Shown here: piece after piece, positions 20,811 through 32,750 of the stretch
Numbering within the stretch: position 1 is the stretch's first letter
Layout of the letters: the number at the start of each line of letters is the position of its first letter
Assembly (NCBI GenBank): GCA_021234155.1
Contig: JAJEKV010000034.1
Location: 10,692,697 to 10,756,696, forward strand
From: Isoetes taiwanensis
Taxonomy: Eukaryota; Streptophyta; Lycopodiopsida; Isoetales; Isoetaceae
DNA: 64,000 nt
Direction: 5' to 3'
Program-made: the position numbers and the translations under genes
The notes under the pieces: model-generated
What the model saw: the letters and a program-made list of their open reading frames with translations, nothing else
Databases searched by the model: none
Told to the model about the DNA's origin: nothing

Positions 20811-23261
20811 TGTGACGAGCCTGCCGAGTTGACCCTCTAGGCAACTCGGGATCTTGTCAATACTACGCTAATTCTAGGTTGGTATGACAAACAATTGAAT
20901 ATGGTGAAGAATTGAATCTTCCTCTTGCACAGCTAAATTGCACACTCAAAACTCAATGAGCAAATACTTGATATCTCAATATAATCAGATAACATTAACA
21001 TCCAAAGAATCCATATTCTCAATGGTTACAGCATCCATGTTAGCAACTTAATCCTAGAAGCTTCTCGCCCATCCATGAGCCACAATAGCGCTGGTGCCAT
21101 CGCCTTGCTCTTTCACTGCACATGCACTCACTGGGGTTAGTCCTCGTGACTAAGTGGGGATCCCTGGCTGCCTCTCATGCATAAAACATCTTGAAAGTCT
21201 TGAACAACAAACATAAACAACTCAAAGACACAAGAGCCTATGGTACAACGCTAGACTATGACAATAAAGAAAACATCATGAACATCAAGAGCACAGAACA
21301 TAACCAGAGTACCAAACTATCATAAACCAAACTCCGGGACAATGGGTAGCTCAGCCAGCCTACATATAGGCCATGTTAGCAGCATGTTGCCCAGCCAGCT
21401 TACATTCCAAGCCCTGTAGCAGGTGGTGGGGTGAACCTCGTATGCGCATACCCTCTCAGCCCACGTCTGGCACTGGAGGACCTCTTACCATGGGGTTTCA
21501 CAAGAGTTGACTGACGTAGCAATCCCTGCCAGGAGAACTAACGCCCGGTGTCACAGAGCACAAGAACCACAGAGAATCACAGATGAACATGAGCATGCCG
21601 GAACAACCTAGGCCACCGAACCTAGAAGTCCGACCCCGGAGGTTCCAATAGACATAATCAAATACCAAGACAACAGTAGAGCAATGGAAAGACCATGACA
21701 TGTGAAGTTCATTACAATATTTATTAAACATGTGCCTAGATCATACTCTTAGCCCTTGTCGAGGTTGCCCATACAACCTAACCATGCCAAAGTAGCTAAC
21801 TCATTGGTGAAGATCATGATCACAATACAAACATGTGGAGGAAGTTACGAGCGAGCGATTTGTCATTGATGTAGCTTCAATACCTATATACGTTACTGAT
21901 CAAGGAAAGATACTAACATCTTCTATAATGCAAAACTTACCTCGAAACCATCTTCTCATGAGGAATACAACGTTCCATAACGTTTATACTTTGAATCCAT
22001 TAGCTATGATGCTCTTGATAAAATACAATGCAACAACTTGAAAACTTACAATTACTTTTCGGACTATTTGTACTTCATGCTATAGTCACATTCGAAACCC
22101 CCAAGCTTCACATGGCTCTCCTTGTACCAATGTGGACCCGTCTCAATCTCAATAATCCTTGATGTCGGATGACCGCTTATTCCTATTTCAAGATCCACAT
22201 GCGAACTTGATCTTTGAAATCCTTGATGCCGAGGGGGTCGTTGACGCTCTACATCATGTGCTAGGCTACTTCTCAATTATTAGCCCCATCTCCATGAGCT
22301 AAGAAAGATACTTTATCCCAAACCTTAGAATTTTACCATAGTTAGACAATTATCAAACAATGCATATTCTTACTATTATGATTATTGCCCGCTCGACTCT
22401 TCATGTCTCGATCTCCTCTGTTTTGCTAAGCTCAAATGCAACCCAATTCCATCTATGAGGACTTAGCTTCATACTAGGACATGCAAATAAATTGAGAAAG
22501 GTAGCAAATACAAGACCAACAAAATAAAGCACAAAACCAAAATAACATAAACACAAAATGGCGATGGAGAGCTGGGGTGCCGACCGGATCCAATCTAATT
22601 CGCCTTTTTTTTAAGTTTCCATGCTGAATCGTTGCTCTTCATGTAATATTCAGCCATTCTTGACTTAAAATCAGCCTTTGGGGATGTTTCCAATCATTGA
22701 TTTTCTTCTCTAGCCTTATGAGTCTCCAACAAATTCATAATCTATCATATTTGCATGCAAAATCATCATGCGAGACTAATCATGGCAGCTCATAGCACAC
22801 CTCAATTGATCAAAAGCAAAACCCCACCTGATAATTTCTTTCCACATAGACCTCTGGACCCTTTGTAATTGGTTGCGCCTCCAAAGATCGTCTTCTAGCT
22901 CCAAGAAGCAAACTGCAGAAGAATAGGCATAGTGCAGTCAATTCTGACTCAGCATCACCATTTCTGTCATAACTTTTCCATACGGATGAGTTTTGGCTTG
23001 ATCAGACCATTCCGGAAAGCTTACTTAAAGACCTTTCCAACAAAAGAAAAATCACTTGAAAAGGATCTCGGGTCGCCGAGATATGATTCTTCAAATTCGG
23101 GCTCCAAAACTGCCCTGAATTGCTCCCTACCTTCATGCTCGCAGAACAATCCTTTCTCCAAAGAGACAAAACCCTAATCTCATGCTGTATATATGCCATG
23201 AATATGTATATACATACATAAATAGGTATATTGACCCATTAGGTGGCGGGGACCGTTCATA
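20811..23261 (-). repeat. LTR copy 2 (about 2451 bp)
   Basis: Starts TGTGACGAGCC; its end is damaged (GACCGTTCATA instead of GACCGTTACA). It carries no insertions and therefore the empty sites of the Helitron, Copia and TIR elements. It is the most diverged copy, with changes grouped at CAG/CTG positions. Confidence 0.85.
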
Positions 23262-23651
23262 GTCTCCCCTTCTAAAAAATTAACCCATGTCCTCATGGGT
23301 CGTGATAGATTTACTGAAGCATTTCTTGATTCAAATCTTAGATCAAGCATACTCAACTCAACTCAAAACTTCAGCTCGTGTAGCAACTTACTCTACCACG
23401 ATCATATTCCAATCTTACCTGCACCATCTTACAATTGTTATCATCTTACTGAACATTCCACAAGAAAGACCTTACCTTCAACATCGTCAAAATTTGCTTG
23501 CCTTGGCATCTTCATGCTAACCACCTCTAGATATTGCTTATCCCTCTGAGGATAGCATCTCTTGATGTCTCTGAAAGAAAGATCATTAGCATCAAAATGC
23601 CACAACCAAACAAGCCAACTCCCAAAGATCCAACATTGCTCTGTTACCAAC
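23262..23651 (-). other. Internal region 2 of the LTR array
   Basis: Contains polypurine tract, primer site TTGGTAACAGAGC (minus strand, 23638-23650) and an open frame of up to 69 codons on the minus strand (23441-23650). The frame has no ATG at its start and encodes no recognisable domain. Confidence 0.8.
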
Positions 23652-26096
23652 TGTGACGAGCCTGCCGAGTTGACCCTCTAGGCAACTCGGGATCTTGTCA
23701 ATACTACGCTAATTCTAGGTTGGTATGACAAACAATTGAATATGGTGAAGAATTGAATCTTCCTCTTGCACAGCTAAATTGCACACTCAAAACTCAATGA
23801 GCAAATACTTGATATCTCAATATAATCAGATAACATTAACATCCAAAGAATCCATATTCTCAATGGTTACAACATCCATGTTAGCAACTTAATCCTAGAA
23901 GCTTCTCGCCCATCCATGAGCCACAACAAATACTGGTGCCATCGCCTTGCTCTTTCACTGCACATGCACTCACTAAGGTTAGTCCTCGTGACTAAGTGGG
24001 GATCCCTGGCTGCCTCTGCATGCATAAAACATCTTGAAAGTCTTGAACAACAAACATAAACAACTCAAAGACACAAGAGCCTATGGTACAACGCTAGACT
24101 ATGACAATAAAGAAAACATCATGAACATCAAGAGCACAGAACATAACCAGAGTACCAAACTATCATAAACCAAACTCCGGGACAATGGGTAGCTCAGCCA
24201 GCCTACATATAGGCCATGTTAGCAGCATGTTGCCCAGCCAGCTTACATTCCAAGCCCTGTAGCAGGTGGTGGGGTGAACCTCGTATGCGCATACCCTCTC
24301 AGCCCACGTCTGGCACTGGAGGACCTCTTACCATGGGGTTTCACAAGAGTTGGGACGAGCAATCCCCGCCGGGGAGAACTAACGCCCGGTGTCACAGAGC
24401 ACAAGAACCACAGAGAATCACAGATGAACATGAGCATGCCGGAACAACCTAGGCCACCGAACCTAGAAGTCCGACCCCGGAGGTTCCAATAGACATAATC
24501 AAATACCAAGACAACAGTAGAGCAATGGAAAGACCATGACATGTGAAGTTCATTACAATATTTATTAAACATGTGCCTAGATCATACTCTTAGCCCTTGT
24601 CGAGGTTGCCCATACAACCTAACCATGCCAAAGTAGCTAACTCATTGGTGAAGATCATGATCACAATACAAACATGTGGAGGAAGTTACGAGCCTGACTG
24701 TCATTGATGTAGCTTCAATACCTATATCGTTAAGCATCATCAAGGAAAGATACTAACATCTTCTATAATGCAAAACTTACCTCGAAACCATCTTCTCATG
24801 AGGAATACAACGTTCCATAACGTTTATACTTTGAATCCATTAGCTATGATGCTCTTGATAAAATACAATGCAACAACTTGAAAACTTACAATTACGCACT
24901 CAGACTAGCTGTACTTCATGCTATAGTCACATTCAGAAACCCCCAAGCTTCACATGGCTCTCCTTGTACCAATGTGGACCCGTCTCAATCTCAATAATCC
25001 TTGATGTCAGATGACCGCTTATTCCTATTTCAAGATCCACATGCGAACTTGATGCTGAAATCCTTGATGCCGAGGGGTCGTTGACGCTCTACATCTGTGC
25101 TAGGCTACTTCTCAGTATTAGCCCCATCTCCATGAGCTAAGAAAGATACTTTATCCCAAACCTTAGAATTTTACCATAGTTAGACAATTATCAAACAATG
25201 CATATTCTTACTATTATGATTATTCTGCTCAGCTCTTCATGCTCCGATCTCCTCTGCTGCTAAGCTCAAATGCAACCCAATTCCATCTATGAGGACTTAG
25301 CTTCATACTAGGACATGCAAATAAATTGAGAAAGGTAGCAAATACAAGACCAACAAAATAAAGCACAAAACCAAAATAACATAAACACAAAATGGCGATG
25401 GAGAGCTCGGTGCCGACCAGATCCAATCTAATTCTGCCTTTTTTTTTTAAGTTTCCATGCTGAATCGTTGCTCTTCATGTAATATTCAGCCATTCTTGAC
25501 TTAAAATCAGCCTTACAGGGATGTTTCCAATCATTGATTTTCTTCTCTAGCCTTATGAGTCTCCAACAAATTCATAATCTATCATATTTGCATGCAAAAA
25601 TCATGTGCAGACTAATCATGGCAGCTCATAGCACACCTCAATTGATCAAAAGCAAAACCCCACCTGATAATTTCTTTCCACATAGACCTCTGGACCCTTT
25701 GTAATTGGTTGCGCCTCCAAAGATCGTCTTCTAGCTCCAAGAAGCAAACTGCAGAAGAATAGGCATAGTGCAGTCAATTCTGACTCAGCATCACCATTTC
25801 TGTCATAACTTTTCCATACGGATGAGTTTTGGCTTGATCAGACCATTCCGGAAAGCTTACTTAAAGACCTTTCCAACAAAAGAAAAATCACTTGAAAAGG
25901 ATCTCGGGTCGCCGAGATATGATTCTTCAAATTTCGGGCTCCAAAACTGCCCAGAATTGCTCCCTACCTTCATGCTCTGCAACAATCCTTTCTCCAAAGA
26001 GACAAAACCCTAATCTCATGCTGTATATATGCCATGAATATGTATATACATACATAAATAGGTATATTGACCCATTAGGTGGCCAGGACCGTTACA
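23652..26096 (-). repeat. LTR copy 3 (about 2445 bp)
   Basis: TGTGACGAGCC to GGACCGTTACA, uninterrupted. Confidence 0.88.
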
Positions 26097-26485
26097 GTCT
26101 CCCCTTCTAAAAATTAACCCATGTCCTCATGGGTCGTGATAGATTTACTGAAGCATTTCTTGATTCAAATCTTAGATCAAGCATACTCAACTCAACTCAA
26201 AACTTCAGCTCGTGTAGCAACTTACTCTACCACGATCATATTCCAATCTTACCTGCACCATCTTACAATTGTTATCATCTTACTGAACATTCCACAAGAA
26301 AGACCTTACCTTCAACATCGTCAAAATTTGCTTGCCTTGGCATCTTCATGCTAACCACCTCTAGATATTGCTTATCCCTCTGAGGATAGCATCTCTTGAT
26401 GTCTCTGAAAGAAAGATCATTAGCATCAAAATGCCACAACCAAACAAGCCAACTCCCAAAGATCCAACATTGCTCTGTTACCAAC
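26097..26485 (-). other. Internal region 3 of the LTR array
   Basis: Same layout as internal 2: purine tract at 26098-26108 (minus strand AGAAGGGGAGA), primer site at 26472-26484. The same 69-codon minus-strand frame is preserved (26275-26484). Confidence 0.82.
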
Positions 26486-28943
26486 TGTGACGAGCCTGCC
26501 GAGTTGACCCTCTAGGCAACTCGGGATCTTGTCAATACTACGCTAATTCTAGGTTGGTATGACAAACAATTGAATATGGTGAAGAATTGAATCTTCCTCT
26601 TGCACAGCTAAATTGCACACTCAAAACTCAATGAGCAAATACTTGATATCTCAATATAATCAGATAACATTAACATCCAAAGAATCCATATTCTCAATGG
26701 TTACAACATCCATGTTAGCAACTTAATCCTAGAAGCTTCTCGCCCATCCATGAGCCACAACAGCGCTGGTGCCATCGCCTTGCTCTTTCACTGCACATGC
26801 ACTCACTAAGGTTAGTCCTCGTGACTAAGTGGGGATCCCTGGCTGCCTCTGCATGCATAAAACATCTTGAAAGTCTTGAACAACAAACATAAACAACTCA
26901 AAGACACAAGAGCCTATGGTACAACGCTAGACTATGACAATAAAGAAAACATCATGAACATCAAGAGCACAGAACATAACCAGAGTACCAAACTATCATA
27001 AACCAAACTCCGGGACAATGGGTAGCTCAGCCAGCCTACATATAGGCCATGTTAGCAGCATGTTGCCAGCCGCCTTACATTCCAAGCCCCAGATGGCAGG
27101 TGGTGGGGTGAACCTCGTAAAGATACCCTCGCCCCCACGCCCGCTTTGGAGGACCTCTTACCATGGGGTTTCACAAGAGTTGACCGACGTAGCAATCCCC
27201 GCCAGAGAACTAACGCCCGGTGTCAGAGCACAAGAACCACAGAGAATCACAGGATGAACATGAGCATGCCGGAACAACCTAGGCCACCGAACCTAGAAGT
27301 CCAGGCCCCGGAGGTTCCAATAGACATAATCAAATACCAAGACAACAAGAGAGCAATGGAAAGACCATGACATGTGAAGTTCATTACAATATTTATTAAA
27401 CATGTGCCTAGATCATACTCTTAGCCCTTTGTCGAGGTTGCCCATACAACCTAACCATGCCAAAGTAGCTAACTCATTGGTGAAGATCATGATCACAATA
27501 CAAACATGTGGAGGAAGTTACGAGCCCATTTGTCATTGATGTAGCTTCAATACCTATATCGTTATTGATCAAGGAAAGATACTAACATCTTCTATAATGC
27601 AAAACTTACCTCGAAACCATCTTCTCATGAGGAATACAACGTTCCATAACGCGTTTATACTTTGAATCCATTAGCTATGATGCTCTTGATAAAATACAAT
27701 GCAACAACTTGAAAACTTACAATTCACGCACTCGGACTAGCATTTGTACTTCATGCTATAGTCACATTCTTAAACCCCCAAGCTTCACATGGCTCTCCTT
27801 GTACCAATGTGGACCCGTCTCAATCTCAATAATCCTTGATGTCAGATGACCGCTTATTCCTATTTCAAGATCCACATGCGAACTTGATGCTGAAATCCTT
27901 GATGCCGAGGGGTCGTTGACGCTCTACATCTGTGCTAGGCTACTTCTCAGTATTAGCCACATCTCCATGAGCTAAGAAAGATACTTTATCCCAAACCTTA
28001 GAATTTTACCATAGTTAGACAATTATCAAACAATGCATATTCTTACTATTATGATTATTCTGCTCAGCTCTTCATGCTCCGATCTCCTCTGCTGCTAAGC
28101 TCAAATGCAACCCAATTCCATCTATGAGGACTTAGCTTCATACTAGGACATGCAAATAAATTGAGAAAGGCAGCAAATACAAGACCAACAAAATAAAGCA
28201 CAAAACCAAAATGACAAAAACATAACATAAACACAAAATGGCATTGGAGAGCTCGGTGCCGACCAGATCCAATCTAATTCTGCCTTTTTTTTTTAAGTTT
28301 CCATGCTGAATCGTTGCTCTTCATGTAATATTCAGCCATTCTTGACTTAAAATCAGCCTTACAGGGATGTTTCCAATCATTGATTTTCTTCTCTAGCCTT
28401 ATGAGTCTCCAACAAATTCATAATCTATCATATTTGCATGCAAAAATCATGTGCAGACTAATCATGGCAGCTCATAGCACAACTCAATTGATCAAAAGCA
28501 AAACCCCACCTGATAATTTCTTTCCACATAGACCTCTGGACCCTTTGTAATTGATTGCGCCTCCAAAGATCGTCTTCTAGCTCCAAGAAGCAAACTGCAG
28601 AAGAATAGGCATAGTGCAGTCAATTCTGACTCAGCATCACTATTTCTGTCATAACTTGTTCATACGGATTAGTTTTGGCTTGATCAGACCCATTCCGGAA
28701 AGCTTACTTAAAGACCTTTCCAACAAAAGAAAAATCACTTGAAAAGGATCTCGGGTCGCCGAGATATGATGCTTCAAATTTCGGGCTCCAAAACTGCCCA
28801 GAATTGCTCCCTACCTTCATGCTCTGCAACAATCCTTTCTCCAAAGAGACAAAACCCTAACCTCATGCTGTATATATGCCATGAATATGTATATACATAC
28901 ATAAATAGGTATATTGACCCATTAGGTGGCCAGGACCGTTACA
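26486..28943 (-). repeat. LTR copy 4 (5' LTR, 2458 bp)
   Basis: Complete copy with intact ends. It is followed at once by the right target-site duplication GATGA (28944-28948). Confidence 0.9.
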
Positions 28944-28948
28944 GATGA

Positions 28949-29225
28949 TCACGGATTATTGTGAAGAAGCATGTTTGCTGGCTGTCAGATGCATCAATTC
29001 AGTCCAGCCAGACTGTCTGGCATATCCTTGAGTAAATTGCACTTAGTAAAGCATGTTTGAATCACCAAGTTGTGCTGTTGAATTGAATTTTCTTACAGAT
29101 TCGTGTTAACCCATTTCGTCAGCCGCTCTTGCCAATGACGAAAACCATTGATATTCCCATGCTTCAAATGCCTTCTTATTTGGAATTTGTAGCTGATTGT
29201 GAAGTAATTAGCAGAATTTGCTTTC
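28949..29225 (+). pseudogene. Exon-like sequence of the unrecognised gene, right of the LTR array
   Basis: Excising the array and one GATGA joins TTTGCATTTACAG-ATGATGATCACGGATT. That reads openly as MMITDYCEEACLLAVRCINS then VQPDCLAYP before a TGA. A second block after TTCTTACAG at 29101 reads IRVNPFRQPLLPMTKTIDIP and MLQMPSYLEFVADCEVI. These look like real coding exons, but I cannot name the family. The continuity across the array suggests that the array interrupted an exon near its acceptor. Confidence 0.35.
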
Positions 29226-29375
29226 TATATTTTCTGTATCGTGTTTAATTCATTATTAAAAATTTAGGTCATACAAGATGCAAGTGAACGAGAGCAGCAT
29301 GTTGATGGCAGGGTGTATTTGTTGCTTTATATACATAAGGGATGTTCCACTTGTCAACAAAAAAGTCCAAAAGGG

Positions 29376-30890
29376 AGGAACAGGTTGAGATTGAAAAGGA
29401 TTAAGGAATTGAATAAAGACAACGTTATTAAGGACATGCCTAAGCACAAGCAGTCGCAAGAGCAGGCAAGGCGAAAAAAAAATGTCAAGGACACAGGATG
29501 GAATTTTAAAATACATGTTGAAGATGATGGAGGTCTGCAAGGCCCAAGGTTTTGTGTATCGTATTATACAAGAGAAAGGAAAGCCAGTAAGTGGAGCATG
29601 AGATTATAATATTAGAGCTTGGTGGAATGAAAAAGTCAGATTCGATAAGAATGGACCTACTGCAATACAAAAATATCAAGCTGAACATGCAAATAAGAGA
29701 AAGACTAATGACAATGTCGAAGGTGCTCCCGCATCACAAAGATTACAAGAGTTGCAAGATACAACTCATGGATCCCTGGTGTCTGCATTGATGCAGTACT
29801 GTGATCCACCACAAAGACGGTACCCCTTGGAAAGGGTAATGCCCCCTCTTTGGTGGCCATCAGGCAATGAGGAATGGTGGCAATAGCTGGCATTACCAAG
29901 AACTCAAGGACATGTCCCATATAAGAAACCACAAAATTTAAAGAAAGCTTAGAAAGTTGTTGTTCTTACATCTATCATCAAACACGTCTCCATATATTGC
30001 AAAAATAAGGAAGCTGGTAAGGCAGTCAATATGTTTGCAAGATAACGACTGCTAAAGAGAGTGCCACTTGGCTTGGTGTATTAGAGCAAGAAGAAAATTT
30101 GATAAAACTACAGAATGGTAGTGCAGACAATGATGAGAACATATCTGGGAATGTGATTGCTGGACTTGATCTTGCCGAGTATGATGTCTTTGAACATTCC
30201 TGTAATGGAGCCCCACAGTCAGAAGAGCAAGAGCCAGATGGTAATGTCGAGGATGATGGTCCCCTTCCTGAACCCATGGTTTCTTCTATCTACACCAACG
30301 GAACAATTCAGAATCCTGAAGTGCATGAGACTGGTCCTTCTAACTGGACTGAAGACACAGAAGCATCTAGCCAAGAGAACATGGCTTAGAAGCCAGTAGG
30401 AAAAGGAGAATGGATGAGGAACTATCGAATGACCAACACAGAGGGTTTATTTGCTCACATAAGCAGTGCCTTTATCATGATTGGAGAAATGCATTCACAG
30501 ATAGAAATGCAAGAAATGCACATGAGGTCTATTGCCCTCACCGCTCACGCAATGGAGTTTATAGGCCACATGCATAAGCGGCAATTGATTCTAGATCTCA
30601 GCTTAATTATCTTGTGAATCATGGTAATCATGTGGGCGGAACACACCAAGACGTCCATCTTCGCATGTATCCATTAGTTGCTAGTTACAAGGAATAGTTC
30701 CTCTCGTTTTATACAAGGCCAAGATAGAGAGGCCTGGAATATGGCAAACAAAGTTTCTTCTCACGTTGTAGAAGACATGCCTCATGATTATACATATTCT
30801 CCCCTTGATTTAGTCACAGCAAGTCCACAACACATTGCAAACTTTGATTTTTTGGACGAAGGTTCCATCTGGTGTTTTGGAGCTTAGGTC
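29376..30890 (+). pseudogene. EIN3/EIL ethylene-signalling transcription factor, decayed
   Basis: Recognised in three frames: [12 protein letters not shown] and [10 protein letters not shown] (29390-29480), then [20 protein letters not shown] (29500-29560), [20 protein letters not shown] (29613-29675), [40 protein letters not shown], and farther on KIRKLVRQSICLQD and TAKESATWLG. This is the conserved EIN3 DNA-binding region in order. The C-terminal FTDRNAR block follows near 30500. Defects: an extra A in a nine-A run near 29474, a TGA near 29601, TAG codons near 29884 and 29950 (the latter replacing a Trp), and at least two frameshifts near 29985 and 30045. EIN3 proteins activate ethylene-response genes in the nucleus; this copy cannot encode one. 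Intron loss cannot be judged because family members are often intronless. Confidence 0.85.
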
Positions 30891-31079
30891 TCTCCAAAGT
30901 TCTCAACAAATCGATTATCGCGGATTCACGATTGGTAAAATTGTACATTATAAACAGGCACGTCAGTTCATTTGTGCTCTTTATTTTTTGGCTGTTGGTT
31001 GGCCTTTAAACAACAATTTCAACTGCAAATGTGGTTAATAAAGTCTACAACTTTCTCATTATGGTTGCTTTTGTTCCAC

Positions 31080-31868
31080 TTGCATATGTGTAAAGTATCT
31101 CAAAGCTTCCATTCCAGAATCATTTTCAGGATACCCTGAGATAAGTGCATTCCATGACTCAACAGTCTTAAATTCCTGCTTATTAAAAACTTCTTCTGCC
31201 TCTGACAGCAAGCCAAAATTCGCATAAAGCTCAATCAATGTGGTGTCAACAAACTAGTCTTTATCCAAACCCTTTTGCACCTTTCGATGTATCTCTTGAC
31301 CCTTGTCAATAGCTCCTTTGCCCCTATGCTGCCACAGCCTTTTAAGCCACAAACAATGTGACAACATCTGGTCAGAACTTTCTTTCCACATCCATGTTCA
31401 ATATAGCCTGCAATCATTGCATTCCATGAGACTACATTTCTGATTGGGAGATGGTCAATGACATTCTGTGCCTCTGTAACTGAATGAGATGTGGCATACA
31501 TGCTGATCAAAGTGTTACTAATAAAAGTATCTTTCTCAATTCCCCTTTGTGCAATCTCAGGGTGTATTTTTCTACCTATATCTACTATTCTTAAGGCACT
31601 ACATGCCTTTAGGCCACAAATAAATATTGGTGCTTTGGTACTATTTCTCCTTGAAACATTCTAATGCTTCTTCATAGAGACCATTTTCCAAGTACCCCAC
31701 AATTAGCACATTCCAAAAAAACACTCTCGAACTGGAAGCTTTGCATTCAATGCGTCTCAAAGTGAACCACATTTTATATACATCCTAATCAAAGAATTAC
31801 CAATAATAATCTCTCTTAGAAATCCATTCTCCATAATTTGAATGTGCCTTTAACACCCCTTTGTAGGC
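31080..31868 (-). pseudogene. PLS-type pentatricopeptide repeat (PPR) gene relic
   Basis: On the minus strand successive frames give LISMYA-like units: SSRVFFWNVLIVGYLENGLY, EEALECFKE, then MISMYATSHSVTEAQNVIDH, LPIRNVVSWNAMIAGYIEHG, and farther left ESWNALISGYPENDSGMEAL. These are tandem 31-36 residue PPR motifs of the plant organelle RNA-editing/processing class. Stops and frameshifts break every stretch. The PPR-like reading stops at about 31870, where the LINE begins. Similar weak matches resume near 37090, so the LINE may have inserted into the relic. Confidence 0.7.
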
Positions 31869-31878
31869 CTCACAAACG

Positions 31879-32649
31879 ATGGAGGGGAATCTGCATGTGC
31901 TAAAGAAGCGGGCACATAATGGCGAGGGCTCCTCCCCCTCGGAGTACATCACACAGACAGAGGCAATACATGCCATGGAGGGAGAGCTAAATGCCATTCA
32001 GGACAAGCTGACAGGTGCGGAGATGCAAAGGGACACCCAACCGGCAACTATTCTCAAGAAACAATTGGCGAAAGAAAAAGAACGTATTTTGACGCTGGAA
32101 GAACGCATTAGGCCACTAGATGACCGCTTTGGGCTGGCCGACTTTGAGCGCAGACAAGCACGCGATACTGTCGCCCAACTAAGAAGTGAATTGACAGAGA
32201 TGTCCTGCATCCTGAGCAATGCAACCCGACGTCTAGATCAGCTCCAACGGCAAATGTCAGAGGACGTGGTGCAGCTGCAAAATGAGCTCAGACAGGCAGT
32301 GGCGCAGGTTGCACAGTTGGTTGCCCCAAACGGCCGGTTGGCAGACCAGGAGGCTACAATGTCTGGGATGCAGGGGAGGTTGGACACCCTAGAAAAGAGA
32401 CAGCCTGAAAGTCAAGAGGCAGCGCCCAGGCTTTCGGCCCTTGAGAAAAGGATGGCCGAGTTCCAACGGGAGATGTATGATCTGCGCATGCAGATGAAAC
32501 AGACAAGTACCACCACAGGGGCAGCACCATCACCATACCTAATACCTGAGGCAGAGGTTGCACAGGGAATTAGACGGGTCCTTCGTGAGGAGAAGGACCG
32601 CCAGTCTCGTCGGCTGAACATTGTGGTTCGGGGCTTGCATGAAGAATAG
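31879..32649 (+). CDS. LINE ORF1 protein, N-terminal coiled-coil part
   Basis: A 256-residue open frame, mostly heptad-like coiled coil (LKKQLAKEKERILTLEERI, LRSELTEM, LQRQMSEDVVQLQNEL). It ends in RLNIVVRGLHEE, the start of the RNA-recognition-type fold seen in LINE-1-type ORF1 proteins. ORF1p trimerises through the coiled coil and binds LINE RNA. A TAG at 32647 cuts the protein just as the RNA-binding domain begins. The second LINE at 62.7 kb has a homologous coiled coil (VLKRQLAEERQRIAEME). The true start is uncertain because the 5' end of the element may be truncated. Confidence 0.75.
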   Translation: MEGNLHVLKKRAHNGEGSSPSEYITQTEAIHAMEGELNAIQDKLTGAEMQRDTQPATILKKQLAKEKERILTLEERIRPLDDRFGLADFERRQARDTVAQLRSELTEMSCILSNATRRLDQLQRQMSEDVVQLQNELRQAVAQVAQLVAPNGRLADQEATMSGMQGRLDTLEKRQPESQEAAPRLSALEKRMAEFQREMYDLRMQMKQTSTTTGAAPSPYLIPEAEVAQGIRRVLREEKDRQSRRLNIVVRGLHEE

Positions 32650-32750
32650 GGGGAAGATCTCCCAGCTAAGCTCCATGCCCGGGTATTGGCAAAGCTCCAT
32701 ACCCGACCAGAGTCGGAGGGCCAAGCATAAGACCCCGACTAGTTAACACA

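Larger units (their letters stand above)
7393..28943 (-). mobile_element. Tandem array (four LTRs, three internals) of a non-autonomous LTR retrotransposon
   Basis: On the plus strand each LTR begins TGTGACGAGCC and the last ends GGACCGTTACA, imperfect inverted ends with TG/CA termini. Each internal region has, on the minus strand, a primer-binding site TTGGTAACAGAGC next to the LTR (one base from TTGGTATCAGAGC, complementary to initiator-Met tRNA) and a polypurine tract AGAAGGGGAGA at the other side, so the element reads right to left. LTRs are about 2.45 kb and internals only about 390 bp, with no gag or pol. It is therefore non-autonomous, like a LARD but with an unusually short centre. 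The array is bounded by GATGA duplications. The likely origin is unequal recombination between LTRs after one insertion. Confidence 0.85.

Noticed and set aside
21498-24572. Minus-strand ORFs of 77-109 codons repeated in the LTRs (MFNKYCNELHMSWS...)
   Set aside because: They recur because the LTR recurs. Their ends differ between copies through frameshifts, and no domain or codon bias is visible.
6235-29225. Assignment of the exon-like blocks to BRE/BRCC45 from a PDLIF...AEI...L.SW resemblance
   Set aside because: The match is very short, and the surrounding blocks do not follow the order of that protein.
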